A DNA stretch of 45,517 bases from a virus. This document shows, in pieces, positions 34,100 to 42,307 of this stretch. Under the pieces are notes generated by a model that was not told where the DNA came from, searched no databases, and saw nothing but the letters and a program-made list of their open reading frames with translations. The position numbers and the translations under genes were made by a program. The stretch is from positions 1 to 45,517 of IMG/VR virus record IMGVR_UViG_3300045240_000141; one strand, written 5' to 3'. Numbering within the stretch: position 1 is the stretch's first letter; each line of letters begins with the position of its first letter.

Positions 34100-34534
34100 T
34101 TAGAACTTCTTGCCGTCGGGCAGGAGGCGGTTAGCCACCTTGTGGTCTTCGCGGTGGGCGTTGAACTGAAGCTTTTCCGCGATGGCACCACCGAGGTCCA
34201 TGGACTGTGAACCCGCGATGTCGAAGATGCGGATGACGGCATCTGCCAGCTCCACTTCCAGCATCTTCCGGTGGGGAAGCTTGTCATCCATGAGATCCTT
34301 GCGGGCCCCTTCCATGGCTTCCGACACTTCGGTGACGACGAGCATCAGAAGTTCGCCGACGTTGCGGTCCAGAGGTTCCTGGGTGATGATGTTGGTCCAC
34401 CAGCCGGCTTGCACGTTGCCATAGTGGATGGTGGCGCAGCAGTAGTTGATAGCGGCAGCTTCCATCTTACCGATACCCTCCTTGAGGCGGGTCTCCACGG
34501 CTTCGGAGAGGTCGGTGGGCATTTGGCTTTTCAT
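34100..34534 (-). CDS. MazG-like nucleotide pyrophosphohydrolase
   Basis: A 144-residue all-helical protein. TEVSEAMEGARK (E69, E72) and EVELADAVIRIFD (E95, D98) form the ExxE...ExxD metal site of the MazG family. These enzymes hydrolyse NTPs or dNTPs, and phage versions can affect host alarmone signalling or nucleotide pools. AAAGGAAAA precedes ATG 34534. Palindrome copy 9 lies just upstream. No PurZ or DatZ gene accompanies it. Confidence 0.8.
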   Translation of the reverse strand: MKSQMPTDLSEAVETRLKEGIGKMEAAAINYCCATIHYGNVQAGWWTNIITQEPLDRNVGELLMLVVTEVSEAMEGARKDLMDDKLPHRKMLEVELADAVIRIFDIAGSQSMDLGGAIAEKLQFNAHREDHKVANRLLPDGKKF

Positions 34535-34561
34535 CTCAGTTTTCCTTTGGGTTTAGGTTTG

Positions 34562-34604
34562 AATTAATACCGCACATTACTAGCGTGTAATATGAGGTAT
34601 TAAT
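34562..34604. repeat. dispersed palindrome copy 9
   Basis: Core ACATTAC 34574-34580, loop TAGCGT, GTAATAT 34587-34593. Arms CCGCAC/ATGAGG (orientation B); flanks ATTAATA and TATTAAT. It lies upstream of the MazG gene and past the end of the gene at 34619. Confidence 0.9.
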
Positions 34605-34618
34605 CCTCAGTTGTCAAG

Positions 34619-34897
34619 TCAGAGAAACTCGTGCTGTGACTGCTTGATATTTCGCAGCCGCTGATCGAGGTTCTGCAGGGCGTTCAGACGGCGACTGATC
34701 TTCACCAGACGGTTCAGGTGGACGACAAGCTCCGGCGGGCATGCATCCTTCTCGTACATCTTCTGCAGTTCCATGACCATCTCCCACACGTATTCGCTGT
34801 CGGTCATGTCCCGGACCTTCTTAGCTTCGGGCATGGTCACAGTGGTCACGCCAGGTACAGACGGGTTGTCGGACGGCTGCAGGCTACGTACAGACAT
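34619..34897 (-). CDS. hypothetical helical protein overlapping the helicase
   Basis: A 92-residue, mainly helical protein (VWEMVMELQKMYEKDA; LVVHLNRLVKISRRL). ATG 34897 has AAGGAGAG 8 bases upstream and lies 52 bases inside the helicase 3' end, so it is translated by coupling. Met22 is an alternative start. Function unknown; perhaps a helicase partner. Confidence 0.6.
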   Translation of the reverse strand: MSVRSLQPSDNPSVPGVTTVTMPEAKKVRDMTDSEYVWEMVMELQKMYEKDACPPELVVHLNRLVKISRRLNALQNLDQRLRNIKQSQHEFL

Positions 34898-36192
34898 TGA
34901 AGGCTCTCCTTGCGGTTGCGATTGAGGAGGATGTCCTGCGCGTCAACGAGGACTTCAGTGTAGGTGGACCCCTGGCTTCGGTGAGTCGTGATGGCATAGG
35001 CGTACTTCACCTCGTGGAAGATATCCTTCAAGGCCCAGAATTTCCTCCACAGCCGGCCGTCGGTGCGGGCTGCATGTGCCAGCGATTCGCAGTCGTTGTT
35101 GAAGGTATTCAAGCTCTCGGGGTGGAGGACCCACAAGCGGATGTTCCGGCCATCCTCTGTCAGGCATTTGAGTTCCTGCATCTTGTACTTGCTCTCGCCG
35201 GGGTGCTGCGCTTCCCTGACACTCGTAACGACGGCTTCCATATCCGTGGCCAAGACTACATCTTCGCCGATCTTACAGGGGCCTGCAGCGATCACACGTT
35301 CGCCCGGAAGGAAGTACCCACTGATGGCATCCTTCCCGAAAATCCCAGCGCGGATCAAATCGTTGTATTCTCCCACCCTGACATTTCTCCAGGCAATCAC
35401 CTTGGTTTTCTCGCCATCCGCGAATGCGCCTTGAGTCGCCAGATCGTACAACCTCATCTTGAGGGCTTGTTTTGTCAGTTTCCATACGCCTTCCGTACCG
35501 TCGTTGTTGGACTTCAGTTGAATGTTCGTCATCGGAGAGTAGATCTGATGGCGAATGTGGGTAACCAGGTCGAGGATCTGATTGTCGTGGCGCATCACCG
35601 TCGACAGGGTTGCACCGGGGACTTTCTCTTTCCAGACGGGGCTGATCTCTTCCTTCACCGGGGGAAGCTGTGCCTCGTCCCCCATGAATACCACCTTGAG
35701 GTGCCCGCCATTGACGTGGGCCTTGAGGTGATTCATCAAATTTTGGTTGACCATGCCCGCTTCATCAATGAAGATGACATCCGTTTCGGAGAGGTCAGGC
35801 TTCTCCCCCGCGACGAGTTCCTTCAGCTCTCCCGACTTGTCGATGCGGAGGCAGAGAAGGGAGAAGATAGTGCCAGCAGTTCCAGTGACCTTTGCAAGTT
35901 CTTTTGCTGCTTTGTTTGTCGGTGCTGTGAAAGCAAAACGCACGCGACTGCCCTGGCTACGCTCAAGGACGGATCGCATGCAGAAAGTCTTACCCGTCCC
36001 TGCGAATCCACGCAGTATGAAAAAGTTGTGGCCGGGGTCTGGGTCTTGGATGAAGCCCAGTAGACTTTCGATGGCAAGGATCTGCTCTGCCGTTGGCGGA
36101 GGCTTGTCATTGCTCTTGTCATTGCTAGGGCTCCCGCTGATTGGACGTGACAAAGTTACCTGAGAAGCTGCTGTTTGTGGGAGATTGCTCAT
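34846..36192 (-). CDS. SF1B helicase (RecD/Dda-like)
   Basis: A 448-residue DNA helicase. TAEQ (34-37) as Q motif, GFAGTGKT (62-69) Walker A, IDEAGMV (142-148) Walker B, GDEAQLPPV (171-179) motif III, and C-terminal YAITTHRSQGSTY and YVACSRPTTRLYL for motifs V and VI identify the RecD/Dda branch. It unwinds DNA ahead of replication or in recombination. No clear ribosome site precedes ATG 36192, and the start lies 68 bases inside the upstream ORF, so it may depend on translation of that gene. Confidence 0.88.
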   Translation of the reverse strand: MSNLPQTAASQVTLSRPISGSPSNDKSNDKPPPTAEQILAIESLLGFIQDPDPGHNFFILRGFAGTGKTFCMRSVLERSQGSRVRFAFTAPTNKAAKELAKVTGTAGTIFSLLCLRIDKSGELKELVAGEKPDLSETDVIFIDEAGMVNQNLMNHLKAHVNGGHLKVVFMGDEAQLPPVKEEISPVWKEKVPGATLSTVMRHDNQILDLVTHIRHQIYSPMTNIQLKSNNDGTEGVWKLTKQALKMRLYDLATQGAFADGEKTKVIAWRNVRVGEYNDLIRAGIFGKDAISGYFLPGERVIAAGPCKIGEDVVLATDMEAVVTSVREAQHPGESKYKMQELKCLTEDGRNIRLWVLHPESLNTFNNDCESLAHAARTDGRLWRKFWALKDIFHEVKYAYAITTHRSQGSTYTEVLVDAQDILLNRNRKESLQCLYVACSRPTTRLYLA

Positions 36193-36448
36193 GATGAGTG
36201 TTGAGTGCTGGATGGGTGATCGTCTTCAGGCCTGCGGCCCGGAATGCCTCGTAAGAGGAACGGCGGTTGTAACGGCCAACAACTTTGTCGAAGTTACAGT
36301 TGTACCAACTGTCGTAAGCCCCTTCGGGAGACCAACCAAAACCGGTTTCGTAGGTTTTGCCCGAAGCGGGAATGTTGCATAGATAAACCCCAAAGGTTTT
36401 CGAGGGCTTGATATGCGGCAGCTTGGGGTTAAGAGCTCGTTTGTGCAT
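36125..36448 (-). CDS. hypothetical protein overlapping the helicase start
   Basis: A 107-residue protein with aromatic-rich segments (GFGWSPEGAYDSWYNCNFDKVVGRY). ATG 36448 has a CGGAG site 8 bases upstream. It overlaps the upstream gene by 20 bases and the helicase by 68 bases. Function unknown; the reading of its last 20 residues, which overlap the helicase start, is less certain. Confidence 0.5.
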   Translation of the reverse strand: MHKRALNPKLPHIKPSKTFGVYLCNIPASGKTYETGFGWSPEGAYDSWYNCNFDKVVGRYNRRSSYEAFRAAGLKTITHPALNTHHEQSPTNSSFSGNFVTSNQREP

Positions 36449-36716
36449 TGACGGCTCCGCGCCGGTTCAGGGTTCGTTGAAGCCGATACTGCCGCCAGCC
36501 CATGGCTTTGACCAGCTTGCGTTGCTGGTTGCGGCGGGGGTTGGGGTTGAGGAAGGTTCCGTAGTGGTAGGAGTCCCACAGAAGGCGGGGGGCGGAACGA
36601 CGAGCGACAGATGCTGCGGAAGGCAAAAGCTTCTTCAGTATCGCCGCCAGACGGCTCTTGCCTGGAGCCCGTCGGCTCAGTGGCTTGATGTCGTCAATGA
36701 TGATGGGAGTGTTCAC
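36429..36716 (-). CDS. hypothetical basic protein
   Basis: A 95-residue, strongly basic protein (LSRRAPGKSRLAAILKKLL; NPNPRRNQQRKLVK). GTG 36716 has AAAGGG 8 bases upstream; a Met at 36761 would overlap the previous gene. Basic composition suggests nucleic-acid binding, but no family is recognised. Confidence 0.5.
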   Translation of the reverse strand: MNTPIIIDDIKPLSRRAPGKSRLAAILKKLLPSAASVARRSAPRLLWDSYHYGTFLNPNPRRNQQRKLVKAMGWRQYRLQRTLNRRGAVNAQTSS

Positions 36717-36720
36717 GATT

Positions 36721-36933
36721 TTACCCTTTCTGGGTGGTTGAGGAAAGTTGTGCAGCAGCATCCTGCTGAGCGTAGTGTTCGCGGATCACCTTTTCGAAGA
36801 AGCGCTGCTGTGCGCCGAAGGGGATTTTCCCTTCGATTTCGCTGAAAAGCTCCAGCTCAATACGAGCCACGAGGTCTTCAGGCAGGGCGATGTTCTTGAC
36901 GATGGGGCGGATGATGCGCTTAGGGCGTGCCAT
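36721..36933 (-). CDS. small early DNA-binding-like protein
   Basis: A 70-residue protein starting MARPKRIIRPIVKNIALPED, followed by LVARIELELFSEIEGKIPFGA and a helix FFEKVIREHY. The strand-helix-helix outline with a basic N-terminal strand resembles ribbon-helix-helix regulators, and near-identical small proteins recur in early phage operons. It could be a repressor or anti-repressor of nearby promoters. Confidence 0.6.
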   Translation of the reverse strand: MARPKRIIRPIVKNIALPEDLVARIELELFSEIEGKIPFGAQQRFFEKVIREHYAQQDAAAQLSSTTQKG

Positions 36934-36942
36934 AGATTGCTT

Positions 36943-37551
36943 TCAGAAAGGGGGTGAAGAAGAGTCGTCGTCCTGGGGAGTGTCTTCAGGGTATTCGTCC
37001 TCCAGGGCGTCAGTGTCCATGCCTTCGGCTGTGAGCCAGCCATCTTCCATGAGGATTTGGGGAATACAGTCGGCGCACATCGGTGTGGTCGTGTGGTCGG
37101 TTTTCATTTCCCTGGGCAGACTGCTCTCGGTGTTGGGGTCCAGGGCGATCCAGCGATCCACCTTCATATGCCTGTTGTGGAGGCGGCGGAAGTATCCCAT
37201 GAACTGCGGAGTTTCTTTCCCGCACTGCTCGCACGTACAGCGATGAATCCAGATGGTGTCGGCAACTTCCCTCCAGTCATGCTTCAATTCCAAGCCGGTG
37301 ATGGTGGAAAGGAGATTGTTCTTCTCCGTGCCTGAGAGATTCGTCCGCTTGACCAGCTTGCGGGCCTCTTTCAGTTGCTTCTTTTCTTCGATTTCCTGCC
37401 TGCCGCCGGCAATGAGATCGTCGAGGAAGTTGTCCAGACCCTGGGGCTGTTCCTTCGCTTCTTGAACTTCCTTCCTTTCTGCGTCGAGACGTTCGTTCAG
37501 AAAGTCGAAGGATTGTGTGGAGGGCGCAGCTGCAGCTGTTTGCATGTCCAT
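36943..37551 (-). CDS. hypothetical protein with cysteine pairs
   Basis: A 202-residue protein. It has a coiled-coil N-terminal half (about 20-80, charged) and a central RCTCEQCGKETPQF (about 108-121) plus MCADCIPQIL (about 157-166), which look like paired metal sites. The C-terminus is very acidic. The start at 37551 is preceded by AGAGGCTCA, a leader motif shared by several early genes. Function unknown. Confidence 0.6.
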   Translation of the reverse strand: MDMQTAAAAPSTQSFDFLNERLDAERKEVQEAKEQPQGLDNFLDDLIAGGRQEIEEKKQLKEARKLVKRTNLSGTEKNNLLSTITGLELKHDWREVADTIWIHRCTCEQCGKETPQFMGYFRRLHNRHMKVDRWIALDPNTESSLPREMKTDHTTTPMCADCIPQILMEDGWLTAEGMDTDALEDEYPEDTPQDDDSSSPPF

Positions 37552-37641
37552 TTTGTGTGAGCCTCTAAGGTTGCCAGATCGACTATCGACCGGGCATATG
37601 CCAATTATGGCACATATTCGTGGGAATTACTACCCAGTTTT

Positions 37642-37685
37642 GGATTAATACCTCACATTACTACGGAGTAATATGCGGCAATAAC
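37642..37685. repeat. dispersed palindrome copy 10
   Basis: Core ACATTAC 37655-37661, loop TACGGA, GTAATAT 37668-37674. Arms CCTCAC/ATGCGG (orientation A); flanks ATTAATA and CAATAAC. It lies upstream of the gene at 36943-37551. The shared motif GTAATTCCCACG lies just beside it (37619-37630, minus strand). Confidence 0.9.
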
Positions 37686-37816
37686 TCTCCCTTCTGCCCA
37701 AGTAGAACCGCCCCCAAAGCTGGAGGGCCTGGGAGCGGATCGAGGTTCAAAGGGCCAGCAGCGGAGGCTCAATCACACTGCCTGTATCCTTTTACATCCT
37801 CACACTGCGACAGTCG

Positions 37817-38485
37817 TTAGACTGCGGCCGTGCCCATTGCGCTGGGGTTCAGCGTCTCGCTGGTGAAGCTGTCGAGCAGCGCATCGCTGTCGATCTTCAC
37901 TTCGCCCTTCTTGGCGGCACGGTCGGCCTTCTCGGCTTCCATGCGCTCCACGATCGGGCGCAGCTTGGCGTTGCGACGCAGAGCGAGTTTTTCCTCGTGG
38001 GTCTTCGAGGCCAGCAGTTCGCGGATCGACTCGATGGGCTTGCCAGAGAGTTCCACGAGTGCACGCACCAGGATGCTGGAGCCGGAAGCCGAGGCACCAC
38101 CAGCCGACTTCTCCCGCGTGACGTTCCATTCGCCCTTTTCCAGGCGGATGCGCAGGGCGTCGATGGCTTCGATCATGTCTGCCACGTCTTCGATGCCGGC
38201 GGTTTCGTCGCCGAGCTTCTGCTCGGCGCCGTGGGCGGCGAACTTCAGCAGCAGTTCCGGCACGATGCGGTAGGTGCGGGTTTCGCCGTTCAGGAAGTCC
38301 ATGCGCACAGAGACAGTGTCCTGCTCGATGGTGGAGGTCTTCTGCATCTTGCGCTTGCCTGCGAACTCCACGACTCGGCCATCGTCCATGGTCACAGTGG
38401 TGATCACAGGGGCGACCTTGGCCTTCTTGCCAGTGGCGGTAGCCGTGTCTGCAGCTTGCGATTGGTTTTCGACTTGATCGGACAT
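37817..38485 (-). CDS. early protein, paralogue of the gene at 43551
   Basis: A 222-residue protein. An N-terminal beta region (VTMDDGRVVEFAGKRK) is followed by helices LLLKFAAHGAEQKLGD, then WNVTREK, ILVRALVELSGKPIESI and LALRRNAKLRPIVERME. The same order of elements appears in the 176-residue protein at 43551-44081 (LHGLKQKLVD, WNKIRSA, LFVRALMQLGGKSRAEV, SALRANKRVVEAM), so the two are diverged paralogues. AAGGAA precedes ATG 38485. It is Ala/Lys/Glu-rich. Function unknown; conservation of two copies suggests an important early role. Confidence 0.65.
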   Translation of the reverse strand: MSDQVENQSQAADTATATGKKAKVAPVITTVTMDDGRVVEFAGKRKMQKTSTIEQDTVSVRMDFLNGETRTYRIVPELLLKFAAHGAEQKLGDETAGIEDVADMIEAIDALRIRLEKGEWNVTREKSAGGASASGSSILVRALVELSGKPIESIRELLASKTHEEKLALRRNAKLRPIVERMEAEKADRAAKKGEVKIDSDALLDSFTSETLNPSAMGTAAV

Positions 38486-38646
38486 TTGGAAATTCCTTGA
38501 ATGACTTTTTCAGTGAGCAATTTATGGGGGTGCCCACCCTATTCCCCCGGTGCGTTGCGGGACTGCAACATCGAGAACCCCGATTATGCCTCGGCATGCG
38601 GCAGCTTGGCAAGGCTTTTCGGGTGTTCTGTGCAAACTTTTACAAA

Positions 38647-39780
38647 CTATGGTCGGGGTCTGGGCACTCGGGCGGAGAGATAGACGGGGATGACCCAATC
38701 ACCCTCAGGCGACCCAGACGCAATCTTGCTGTTTCGGCGTGGGAACTCGTCAACATCTACCTGCCGTACGTAGCCAAATGGCACCGCCCCTGCCTGCACG
38801 CTCGCTGATGCGGGGGGATCCACGTACACGATGCAATCACCCCCTTCGGCCGAGTCGTAGACGCCCACCACGATCAGTTCCTCAGTGCTGCCGCGCACGC
38901 GGACCTTGAAGCATGGGGCCAGCTTCGTCGGGCCAGAGATGGCCGCATTGAAATCGACTGCGCGCACCATCAGCGGTTGTCCGGGGATGTTGTAGACCTT
39001 CGTCTTTCCGTCTGCGGCGGTGCATGACACGGTGGCCGGCTCTGCCCCCTCTACGGGCTCCGCAGGCGAAGCACCGGTGATGCGATCAACCCATGCGTCA
39101 TCGCTCTCACCCTCAATTTTGAAGGTGTTTAGCACCTCAGGCTCCGCAGCCATGGGGGCGGCATGAGTGTAGAGAGCGCGCACCTCCAATGCACGAGGCG
39201 AGCCCTTCGCGTCTTCCGAGCCTTCGGTGTTGAACCAATACTTGCTCCCATCGACAAACCGAGCTTGCCACTGCGCCACCTTGGCCGGTGCCATGGGGGC
39301 GGCATAGTGGTAGACTGTGCGCTCCTTGTCGGTGGTGCCCCAGCCATGATCGCCTCCGCGCATCAGAACTTCGGTCGTGCAGGGGGCTTGGCAAGTCGGG
39401 CATGGCGTTGTCGGCTTTGCTCCCTTTACAGGCTCCGGGCTTGAATAGGTGCAAGAGAAGCAGACACCAGTCGTTGTCGAAATGCCCTGCGGATCGTCGC
39501 TTCGTCCGCACGCCTTGCATTTGGCCGGCTCTACGGCTGTGTCCTCCTTGGGTGAGTTTCTCGCCCAGCTACATTCCCCTTCGTGCCCCTTCGCATGCAC
39601 ACAATGCCAGTAGCCAAGAGAGTTGTATGGCAGGATCGGGCAGGGCCCTGCGGCCGGCGCGGCTGCTGCCAAGACTTTCCCCCCTTCCAGGGCACTTTTC
39701 GTCTCCTTCATACGGGCAAGCCCTGGAGCAAGATCGAGAGCTTTCGGGTGCGGACGTGCTTCTGATGTCATTTGTGTCAC
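38647..39780 (-). CDS. large hypothetical protein with cysteine pairs and repeated motif
   Basis: A 377-residue protein. The N-terminal third has several Cys pairs (CKACGRSDDPQG, VCFSCTYS, PCPTCQAPCTTEV) that could bind zinc. Two short repeats, TVYHYAAPMAPA and ALYTHAAPMAAE, occur around 150-205. The C-terminal half is beta-rich. The GTG start at 39780 overlaps the upstream stop (GTGA). It resembles no enzyme I can name; its size and cysteines suggest a host-interaction or scaffold protein. Confidence 0.5.
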   Translation of the reverse strand: MTQMTSEARPHPKALDLAPGLARMKETKSALEGGKVLAAAAPAAGPCPILPYNSLGYWHCVHAKGHEGECSWARNSPKEDTAVEPAKCKACGRSDDPQGISTTTGVCFSCTYSSPEPVKGAKPTTPCPTCQAPCTTEVLMRGGDHGWGTTDKERTVYHYAAPMAPAKVAQWQARFVDGSKYWFNTEGSEDAKGSPRALEVRALYTHAAPMAAEPEVLNTFKIEGESDDAWVDRITGASPAEPVEGAEPATVSCTAADGKTKVYNIPGQPLMVRAVDFNAAISGPTKLAPCFKVRVRGSTEELIVVGVYDSAEGGDCIVYVDPPASASVQAGAVPFGYVRQVDVDEFPRRNSKIASGSPEGDWVIPVYLSARVPRPRP

Positions 39781-39977
39781 CTGTTTTGGTTAAGATCGTG
39801 AATCCGGTCGGACAGTACCGCATCCAGCTTGTCCACAAGCGCCTCCATCCTCTGGATGAGCTTGTCATTGCTCTTCTGAATGGCACTTGCGGCTCGTTGC
39901 ATCTGCTCCGCAGCACTCTGGATGTTGTGACCGGCTCTGGCCACTTCCTCCGACCCCATCAAAGTTATGCAATTCAC
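39777..39977 (-). CDS. small coiled-coil protein
   Basis: A 66-residue helical protein (SAAEQMQRAASAIQKSNDKL; MEALVDKLDAVLSDRI). The GTG start at 39977 overlaps the previous stop (GTGA), with GGGAGAA upstream. Met7 is an alternative start. It is coupled on both sides, so it belongs to the operon with the GHKL-like ATPase. Confidence 0.55.
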   Translation of the reverse strand: MNCITLMGSEEVARAGHNIQSAAEQMQRAASAIQKSNDKLIQRMEALVDKLDAVLSDRIHDLNQNR

Positions 39978-41191
39978 AACGGTTCTCCCAGGGCTTCCTC
40001 GCCCATGCTGACGATTTTGTCAAATAGGAATTGTTGCATGTCTCTGCTTTCGTCTCGCAGTCCTCGATCAATGTGCAGGAATTCCTCGATGAGTGTCGAG
40101 GCGACAGCCTTCGTCCCTCCGAGCTGGAAAACTCGTTCACTCAGCCAAATTTCCCTTTCCACCGCCATGGCCAGGATGCCTTCCCCGAGGTTTTGCACCA
40201 CGTGGATGGGGTACTGCGTGACCTCGAAGCCGATTTTTCGACAAAATTCCGATGCACGTTCCAGCGTTTTTGCCTGCACTTGCGTAATCTGCATCGGCTT
40301 GTGGCGGAAGGCTGCCTTTTCCCGCGTGCGAACCATCGACACAGCGGACGCCGAGGGCTTCATCACATCTTTGGCGTACTCTTCCATGACGATTTTCTTG
40401 AAGAGCTGGGAGGGCTCCGCCGTTGTGTTGAAGTCGATTGCGGCTTCCCAGGTGTGCTTTGGCGCACAAATGGCTTTACGGATGAAGTCTGCATCCGTCG
40501 TTTCCAAAAGGGCTCGGCGGACTTTGTCCTGCAGGAGGAAAAGGTACTTGGCTGTGCGATCCTCCGTAAGTTCCACATTGCACAGAAAGTTGTAAGTCAT
40601 GAGACTTTTCGTGGGAAGCTGCCCTACCAGGATGTTCCGGTAGTAGACTCCGCTGTTGGGAGTGTGGCGGACCTCCAGAAGTTCCGGAACCACACTGTGT
40701 GGTGCGCCTTCGAGGATGTACTGTTCTCGGTTTTGCCAGACAGCATTGAAGGCTTGCCCGGTCACACAGATGACAGTTTCCCCGGCTTCGCCATCAACTG
40801 CGTAGCTTTCGTGACTGACGCTGCCGGATTCGTCCATGCAATTGCAAGCAAGCTCCCGATAGGCCATCCAGAGTTCCCAGTGCTTGCCAAGCTCCGTGGT
40901 GAAGCCGCAAAGCTTTGGCTCTGGTTGCCGCCCTGCGTGATAGCCCGCAGGTTCATACATTTGCACAAGGGAGAAATCCTTGTCCCGAATGGCCTGGACC
41001 TTGGTGCCAAAAGCATACACTTGCCCATCGATGATGATGCGAATGTCTTGACCGTGGCGCAGAAGCACTGCAATTGCGTACTTCAGCCCGGTGCCGAATT
41101 GCCCAATAGGCGACTTGCTTTCTTTGACACTAGCACCAAAAGTAGTGATTGCGTGAAGGTCGAGCAGACCCTTGTTCTTGAAGACGATCAT
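39974..41191 (-). CDS. GHKL-ATPase-like protein with EEFLH C-terminal motif
   Basis: A 405-residue protein. The N-terminus MIVFKNKGLLDLHAITTFGASVK and IGQFGTGLKYAIA (29-41) match the N-box/G-loop region of Hsp90/MORC/histidine-kinase-type ATPases, with ATP probably bound here. The middle includes LWMAYRELACNCMDE. Near the end, TLIEEFLHIDRG (E369, E370, H373) resembles half of a zinc-peptidase HExxH-like motif, followed by RDESRDMQQFLFDKIV. The same combined architecture occurs in other phage early proteins. A takeover or anti-defence role is inference. GAAAGG precedes ATG 41191. Confidence 0.6.
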   Translation of the reverse strand: MIVFKNKGLLDLHAITTFGASVKESKSPIGQFGTGLKYAIAVLLRHGQDIRIIIDGQVYAFGTKVQAIRDKDFSLVQMYEPAGYHAGRQPEPKLCGFTTELGKHWELWMAYRELACNCMDESGSVSHESYAVDGEAGETVICVTGQAFNAVWQNREQYILEGAPHSVVPELLEVRHTPNSGVYYRNILVGQLPTKSLMTYNFLCNVELTEDRTAKYLFLLQDKVRRALLETTDADFIRKAICAPKHTWEAAIDFNTTAEPSQLFKKIVMEEYAKDVMKPSASAVSMVRTREKAAFRHKPMQITQVQAKTLERASEFCRKIGFEVTQYPIHVVQNLGEGILAMAVEREIWLSERVFQLGGTKAVASTLIEEFLHIDRGLRDESRDMQQFLFDKIVSMGEEALGEPL

Positions 41192-41213
41192 TGTGAACCT
41201 TTCTATTGTAAGA

Positions 41214-41573
41214 TTACCAGCTGATGTGAACGGACCATTGACAATACTTGGGACGCTGTTCTAGCGGCCGATCATCCAGATCGCCCAAGCCAAAGCGGGT
41301 GACTTCTGCCTTGCTCGCCTTCCACTCGGCCTTGAAGTTTCGAGGGGCCGAGGTCAGAGTCTGCATGAGGTCTTTTGCCAAAATCGTCGGCGCAACTTTC
41401 ACACCTTCGAGAGCAGAATCGCTCAGGTCTGTCATATTGTCTGTGCTGACTCCGTTGAACCCCTCTTCTGCGGCGACTTGGATGCGAAGTTCAACCTGCT
41501 TTAGCGAAGAGGCGAGTGCCCGAGCTGTGCGGGCTTGTGCAGCAGTGTAGGGACGGTAAGGAATGGGTGTCAT
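41214..41573 (-). CDS. hypothetical early protein
   Basis: A 119-residue protein with a helical N-terminus (AAQARTARALASSLKQVELRI) and a C-terminal WSVHISW. AAGGATCA precedes ATG 41573. It overlaps the upstream gene by 4 bases. No family recognised. Confidence 0.55.
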   Translation of the reverse strand: MTPIPYRPYTAAQARTARALASSLKQVELRIQVAAEEGFNGVSTDNMTDLSDSALEGVKVAPTILAKDLMQTLTSAPRNFKAEWKASKAEVTRFGLGDLDDRPLEQRPKYCQWSVHISW

Positions 41574-41839
41574 TGGTGATCCTTAATCCAAGGCCTGCGG
41601 GCCGGGCAGAGGCAACGCTGGAGAAGTTCCATGTCGCCGGTGATTTCAGGTGCCATGTGTTCGTAAATGCCTGTGGCACGGTTGTGCTTGATTCGCATGA
41701 GGCCGCCGGCCCAGCGCTTGCCAATGATGACTTTGGGCTTGAGCGGTGCAGGCATCGCGGGATGGTAGTGCGAAAGGTAGCTTTCCCGTACGACCTTGAA
41801 GAGGCTGACGGGAATGTTGGAGGTGACAACTGCTGTCAT
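41570..41839 (-). CDS. hypothetical early protein
   Basis: An 89-residue protein with LKPKVIIGKRWAGGLMRIKH near 33-52 and CLCPARR near the end, basic overall. ATGA coupling with the next gene. No clear ribosome site for ATG 41839. It may bind nucleic acid; unrecognised otherwise. Confidence 0.5.
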   Translation of the reverse strand: MTAVVTSNIPVSLFKVVRESYLSHYHPAMPAPLKPKVIIGKRWAGGLMRIKHNRATGIYEHMAPEITGDMELLQRCLCPARRPWIKDHQ

Positions 41840-41881
41840 GCTACTTTTTCGAAGGATAGCAGACGAGAATGGTCATTCGGA

Positions 41882-42199
41882 TTACTCCTTGATCTGCCAG
41901 ACATCGGCCACGATAGAACCGATGTGAGCGGACGGAATGCCGGCACGAAGGATGAAGAGGCCACTCTTGAGAGCCTCGGTAGCCAATTGCATGTTCTCCG
42001 ACCAGTCCTTCACGTAGAAACAGTCCAAAGGGAGGTCAAGGGAGTCCGACAGGTTGACGCTGAGCTTCGCTAGCGGCTCTCCGTCGTCGTCCGATTCGAG
42101 GACTACAGCAAGGGCCCCATCGGCGTATGTGGTGCGATACACGGCGACTGTGCCCCATTCCTGGGACCGGAAAGTCCCCAGTTTATCCGATTTGTTCAT
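41882..42199 (-). CDS. DUF4313-like protein
   Basis: A 105-residue protein. TYADGALAVVLESDDDGEPL, KLSVNLSDS and FYVKDWSENMQLATEALKSG match the outline of small phage/plasmid proteins in the DUF4313 group, of unknown function. ATG 42199 is chosen because AGAGGCTCAAA precedes it; the in-frame extension to 42265 lacks a site. Confidence 0.65.
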   Translation of the reverse strand: MNKSDKLGTFRSQEWGTVAVYRTTYADGALAVVLESDDDGEPLAKLSVNLSDSLDLPLDCFYVKDWSENMQLATEALKSGLFILRAGIPSAHIGSIVADVWQIKE

Positions 42200-42307
42200 T
42201 TTGAGCCTCTGAGAAAGGGTTGAGACGGCACGGAAGTGTGACGTCGAGGGCCATTTTGGTAGCAACGGCGGCAGTTGTCAAGGCTCCACCGGGCAAACTG
42301 TTGCGGT

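Noticed and set aside
18331-34534. PurD-like and MazG-like genes as a diaminopurine (Z-genome) pathway.
   Set aside because: The key PurZ (adenylosuccinate-synthetase-like) and DatZ genes are absent, and the two genes are 15 kb apart on opposite strands.
34897-36063. 388-codon plus-strand ORF opposite the helicase.
   Set aside because: Antisense to a helicase with all motifs intact; no ribosome site.
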